A DNA stretch of 11,188 bases from Coriobacteriales bacterium. GTDB lineage: Bacteria > Actinomycetota > Coriobacteriia > Coriobacteriales > UBA8131. This document shows positions 9,551 to 11,188 of the stretch, piece after piece. The translations under genes were made by a program, and so were the position numbers. The stretch's first letter is position 1, and every line of letters begins with the position of its first letter. The stretch is taken from contig JAISFJ010000195.1 of NCBI GenBank assembly GCA_031263665.1, positions 1-11,188 of the forward strand. The letters are read 5' to 3'. The notes under the pieces were generated by a model. The model ran no database searches, was not told the origin of the DNA, and saw only the letters and a list, made by a program, of their open reading frames with translations.

Positions 9551-10954
9551 CTACCTCCACTCCGCGAGCCGGTCGCTCGATATGTCGATGTCAAGATGGT
9601 CCGTGCGCCCATCCATGAGTCGCGCAAAGGCCGTAAAAAGATAGTGCGCGTCGGTGGGTCCGGGGCTCGCCTCGGGGTGATATTGTACGCAAAATGCCGG
9701 ATGGTCGAGGAAAGCGAGGCCCTCCGCCGTCCCATCGTTGAGGTTGACGTGCGTGAGCTGTACGCGACCAAACTCCTTGTTGAGCGCGACAGGGGCGATG
9801 TTGCACTCCACCCAAAAACGCAGGTCATCGGCGTGTTCAGCGACGCCGCCACTCGCCTCGGGAACAAGCGGCCCAAGCGTTGGAAACACGATGCCAAAGC
9901 CATGGTTTTGGGCGGTTATCTCCACGCGGTGGGTACGCAGGTTCATGACCGGATGGTTTGCGCCGCGATGACCAAACTTGAGCTTCTCGGCCCGCGCACC
10001 AGCGCCAAGCGCGATGATTTGATGGCCAAGGCAGATGCCAAACAACGGCAGCTTACCAATGAGTTCTCTCGCCGCCGCCGCTGTCTTTTTAACGGGTTCG
10101 GGGTCACCGGGGCCGTTAGAGAAAAACACGCCGTCCGGCCCCAGCGCCAGCACATCGGCGGCCGGCGTATCCCAAGGCACAACGGTTACGCGACATCCGG
10201 TGCGGTGCAGGTTGCGAAGTATCCCCCGTTTTGCGCCACAGTCATAGGCGACAACGTGATAGCGCGGCGCGGGGGCTTCTTTGAGCAGAAAATCATAGGC
10301 CTCATCGTCGGCGACATAGCGGTAGGGCTCGCGTACACTCACCGTTTGCGCAAGGTTAAGCGCGACGATAGACGGTGCGGCACAGGCCTTAGCGAGCAGA
10401 GAACGCTCGTTGAGGTCGGTGGTCGAGATGACGGCTCGCATGGCCCCGTTATCGCGAACATGGCGCGTAAGTCTGCGGGTGTCGATGCCCTCTATCGCAA
10501 TAACGCCCTGCTCGGTAAGAAAGTCCGGCAGCGAACACTCGGAACGAAAATTTGAAGGCTCCCGACACATATCGCGCACCACGAGTCCGCGTAAGGCAAG
10601 CGTATCGCGTTGCAGGTCGGCGCGCGCCACGCCGTAGTTGCCAATCTGCGGATAGGTCATCGTGATTATCTGCCCCGCATAGCTTGGGTCGCTGAGCACC
10701 TCAAGATAACCAACCATCGAGGTGTTAAAGCATATCTCGCCCGTAGCCTCGCCCTCAGCGCCGCAGCTTATGCCGACGAAAGACGTGCCATCCTCAAGCA
10801 TCAGCACCGCCGGGATAGCCGATTTAACTGCTGGTCCGGACGCCGGCTTAAACGCTTGCTCAGTTACTGGCTCGGACGCTGGCTCAGTTGCCGGCTCGGC
10901 CATCTGTGGTGTCGCAGGCGACTCAGTTGTTGCCGACCCACCCAATTTTTTCAT
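9551..10954 (-). CDS. carA: Carbamoyl phosphate synthase, small (glutaminase) subunit
   Basis: CarA hydrolyses glutamine and channels ammonia to CarB. In the 467-residue product the small-subunit N-domain begins at about residue 48 ([14 protein letters not shown]), with [14 protein letters not shown] at 72-85. The class I glutaminase domain carries [23 protein letters not shown] and FGICLGHQ, with nucleophile Cys308. YHPEASPGP supplies His426 and Glu428, so the triad is complete. The ATG at 10954 is the likeliest start: it makes an ATGA overlap with a small upstream ORF, with GGAGGG further upstream. A GTG at 11002 would add 16 residues. Two oddities stand out. The first 47 residues are not conserved and include a tetrapeptide repeat. 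Residues 366-399, between [13 protein letters not shown] and [10 protein letters not shown], look inserted compared with E. coli CarA. The gene is the first of the coupled pyr block and ends 2 nt before carB. Confidence 0.95.
   Translation of the reverse strand: MKKLGGSATTESPATPQMAEPATEPASEPVTEQAFKPASGPAVKSAIPAVLMLEDGTSFVGISCGAEGEATGEICFNTSMVGYLEVLSDPSYAGQIITMTYPQIGNYGVARADLQRDTLALRGLVVRDMCREPSNFRSECSLPDFLTEQGVIAIEGIDTRRLTRHVRDNGAMRAVISTTDLNERSLLAKACAAPSIVALNLAQTVSVREPYRYVADDEAYDFLLKEAPAPRYHVVAYDCGAKRGILRNLHRTGCRVTVVPWDTPAADVLALGPDGVFFSNGPGDPEPVKKTAAAARELIGKLPLFGICLGHQIIALGAGARAEKLKFGHRGANHPVMNLRTHRVEITAQNHGFGIVFPTLGPLVPEASGGVAEHADDLRFWVECNIAPVALNKEFGRVQLTHVNLNDGTAEGLAFLDHPAFCVQYHPEASPGPTDAHYLFTAFARLMDGRTDHLDIDISSDRLAEWR
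10826..10897 (-). repeat. Six degenerate 12-bp tandem repeats in the carA N-terminal extension
   Basis: Seventy-two bases read as six 4-codon units on the coding strand. They begin [16 protein letters not shown] and decay toward the conserved domain. The nucleotide core is GAG-CCR-GYN-WCY in the early copies. They encode residues 20-43 of CarA, a probably disordered Pro/Ala/Glu/Thr linker ahead of the conserved fold. The exact 12-bp period and the frame-keeping decay suggest in-frame tandem duplication. Confidence 0.8.
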
Positions 10955-10977
10955 CTTCCCACCATTTCCCTCCGCAT
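10951..10977 (-). CDS. Possible 8-residue leader peptide overlapping the carA start
   Basis: An ATG at 10977-10975 opens an 8-codon frame, MRREMVGR, whose TGA overlaps the carA ATG as ATGA. AAAGAGG lies 9 nt upstream of its ATG. Three of eight codons are Arg, all of types that are often rare (CGG, AGG, AGA). The overlap is of the same type that joins several other genes in this block. The 11-bp inverted repeat ATTGT-C-ACAAT (10976-10986) straddles its start. Short frames arise easily by chance, and this one lies inside the longer GTG-initiated carA alternative. Whether it is translated cannot be seen from sequence, so this is a candidate only. Confidence 0.2.
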   Translation of the reverse strand: MRREMVGR

Positions 10978-11014
10978 TGTCACAATCCTCTTTGCACCCC
11001 ACAAAGCTCGCGGT

Positions 11015-11046
11015 AAAAAGCCCTCATCGTATCGCGCGACAAGGGC
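11015..11046 (-). terminator. Intrinsic terminator or attenuator between glyS and carA
   Basis: The minus-strand RNA forms a 10-bp stem, GCCCUUGUCG with CGAUGAGGGC (two G-U pairs), with the 7-nt loop CGCGAUA, directly followed by five U. It lies 31 bp after the glyS stop and about 61 bp before the carA ATG. The simplest reading is the glyS terminator. Because I see no good promoter between it and carA, an attenuator role for readthrough into the pyr genes is also possible. I see no recognisable PyrR-binding loop or obvious alternative antiterminator. Confidence 0.65.
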
Positions 11047-11076
11047 ATGCTGCTACGGTCACGACGACTCAAAACG

Positions 11077-11188
11077 CTACCCTGCCAGTTTGCCAAAGTC
11101 GGCTACGTCGGAAAATACTGCTACGAAGCGGTTGAGCAGGCGCAGGCGGTTGGCTCGTAGCTTTTCATTGGGGTCCATAATGAGGACA
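11077..11188 (-). CDS. glyS: Glycyl-tRNA synthetase beta subunit, C-terminal end
   Basis: Only the last 36 codons and the stop (TAG at 11079-11077) are in the window; the gene enters from the right edge. The visible tail reads VLIMDPNEKLRANRLRLLNR and continues to VADFGKLAG. This matches the end of the anticodon-binding region of bacterial GlyS beta chains, which close with a D/E-x-x-LRxNRLxLL helix, a short amphipathic helix and a VADxxKL tail. GlyS works with the GlyQ alpha chain to charge tRNA-Gly in bacteria that use the heterotetrameric enzyme. The intrinsic terminator just downstream suggests that this transcription unit ends here. The identification comes from recalled family similarity over a short stretch. 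Confidence 0.8.
   Translation of the reverse strand, partial: VLIMDPNEKLRANRLRLLNRFVAVFSDVADFGKLAG

Noticed and set aside
10970..10998. Promoter-like TTGTGG-17 bp-GACAAT just upstream of carA
   Set aside because: The transcription start would fall at or after the purine-rich ribosome binding site and leave almost no leader. The matches are only three of six and four of six bases.
10955..11076. PyrR-binding loop or other known riboswitch upstream of carA
   Set aside because: Only the terminator hairpin, the mini-ORF and a short palindrome are visible. I could not recognise a PyrR anti-antiterminator consensus or a riboswitch core.

Overview
This window is a densely packed chromosomal biosynthesis segment in which every supported gene lies on the minus strand. 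Read in transcription order (right to left), it holds the tail of glyS, a five-gene pyrimidine block carA-carB-pyrK-pyrD-pyrF, then tyrA, aroA, cmk and the first 50 codons of a plsC-like acyltransferase. The sequence is moderately GC-rich by eye. A separate GlyS beta chain, a class 1B PyrD with its PyrK partner, and the tyrA-aroA-cmk-plsC order fit a Gram-positive-type anaerobe. My best guess is a member of the Coriobacteriia, with Clostridia/Negativicutes as alternatives. This is inference from gene content, not from a search.

Layout. Positions 1-152 hold the start of plsC, joined to cmk (149-877) by an ATGA overlap. A 61-bp gap with a 12-bp palindrome precedes aroA (939-2342). A 106-bp gap follows, containing a long inverted repeat and an 11-bp-period direct repeat. 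tyrA is at 2449-3687. A 68-bp gap with a possible promoter separates it from pyrF (3756-4490). From pyrF to carA (10954) the genes are fused by overlaps or a 2-bp gap: TTGA at pyrD/pyrF, GTGA at pyrK/pyrD, TGATG at carB/pyrK, and TAG-2nt-ATG at carA/carB. A 122-bp gap upstream of carA holds an intrinsic terminator (11015-11046) and a possible 8-codon leader ORF. glyS ends at 11077. No stretch longer than 300 bases lacks a gene.

Function. CarA and CarB make carbamoyl phosphate from glutamine, bicarbonate and ATP. PyrD with PyrK oxidises dihydroorotate and passes electrons to NAD, and PyrF makes UMP. The other pyrimidine genes (pyrB, pyrC, pyrE, pyrR) are not in the window. TyrA commits prephenate to tyrosine, AroA makes EPSP in the shikimate pathway, Cmk charges CMP/dCMP, and PlsC belongs to phospholipid synthesis.

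I found no mobile element, CRISPR array, RNA gene or novel multi-gene system. The unusual signals are smaller. Low-complexity, repeat-built segments are added to otherwise ordinary enzymes (CarA N-terminus, TyrA N-terminus, an AroA loop), and there are probable insertions in PyrD and CarA. A short Arg-rich mini-ORF overlaps the carA start, and several intergenic inverted or direct repeats lie at the operon joints.
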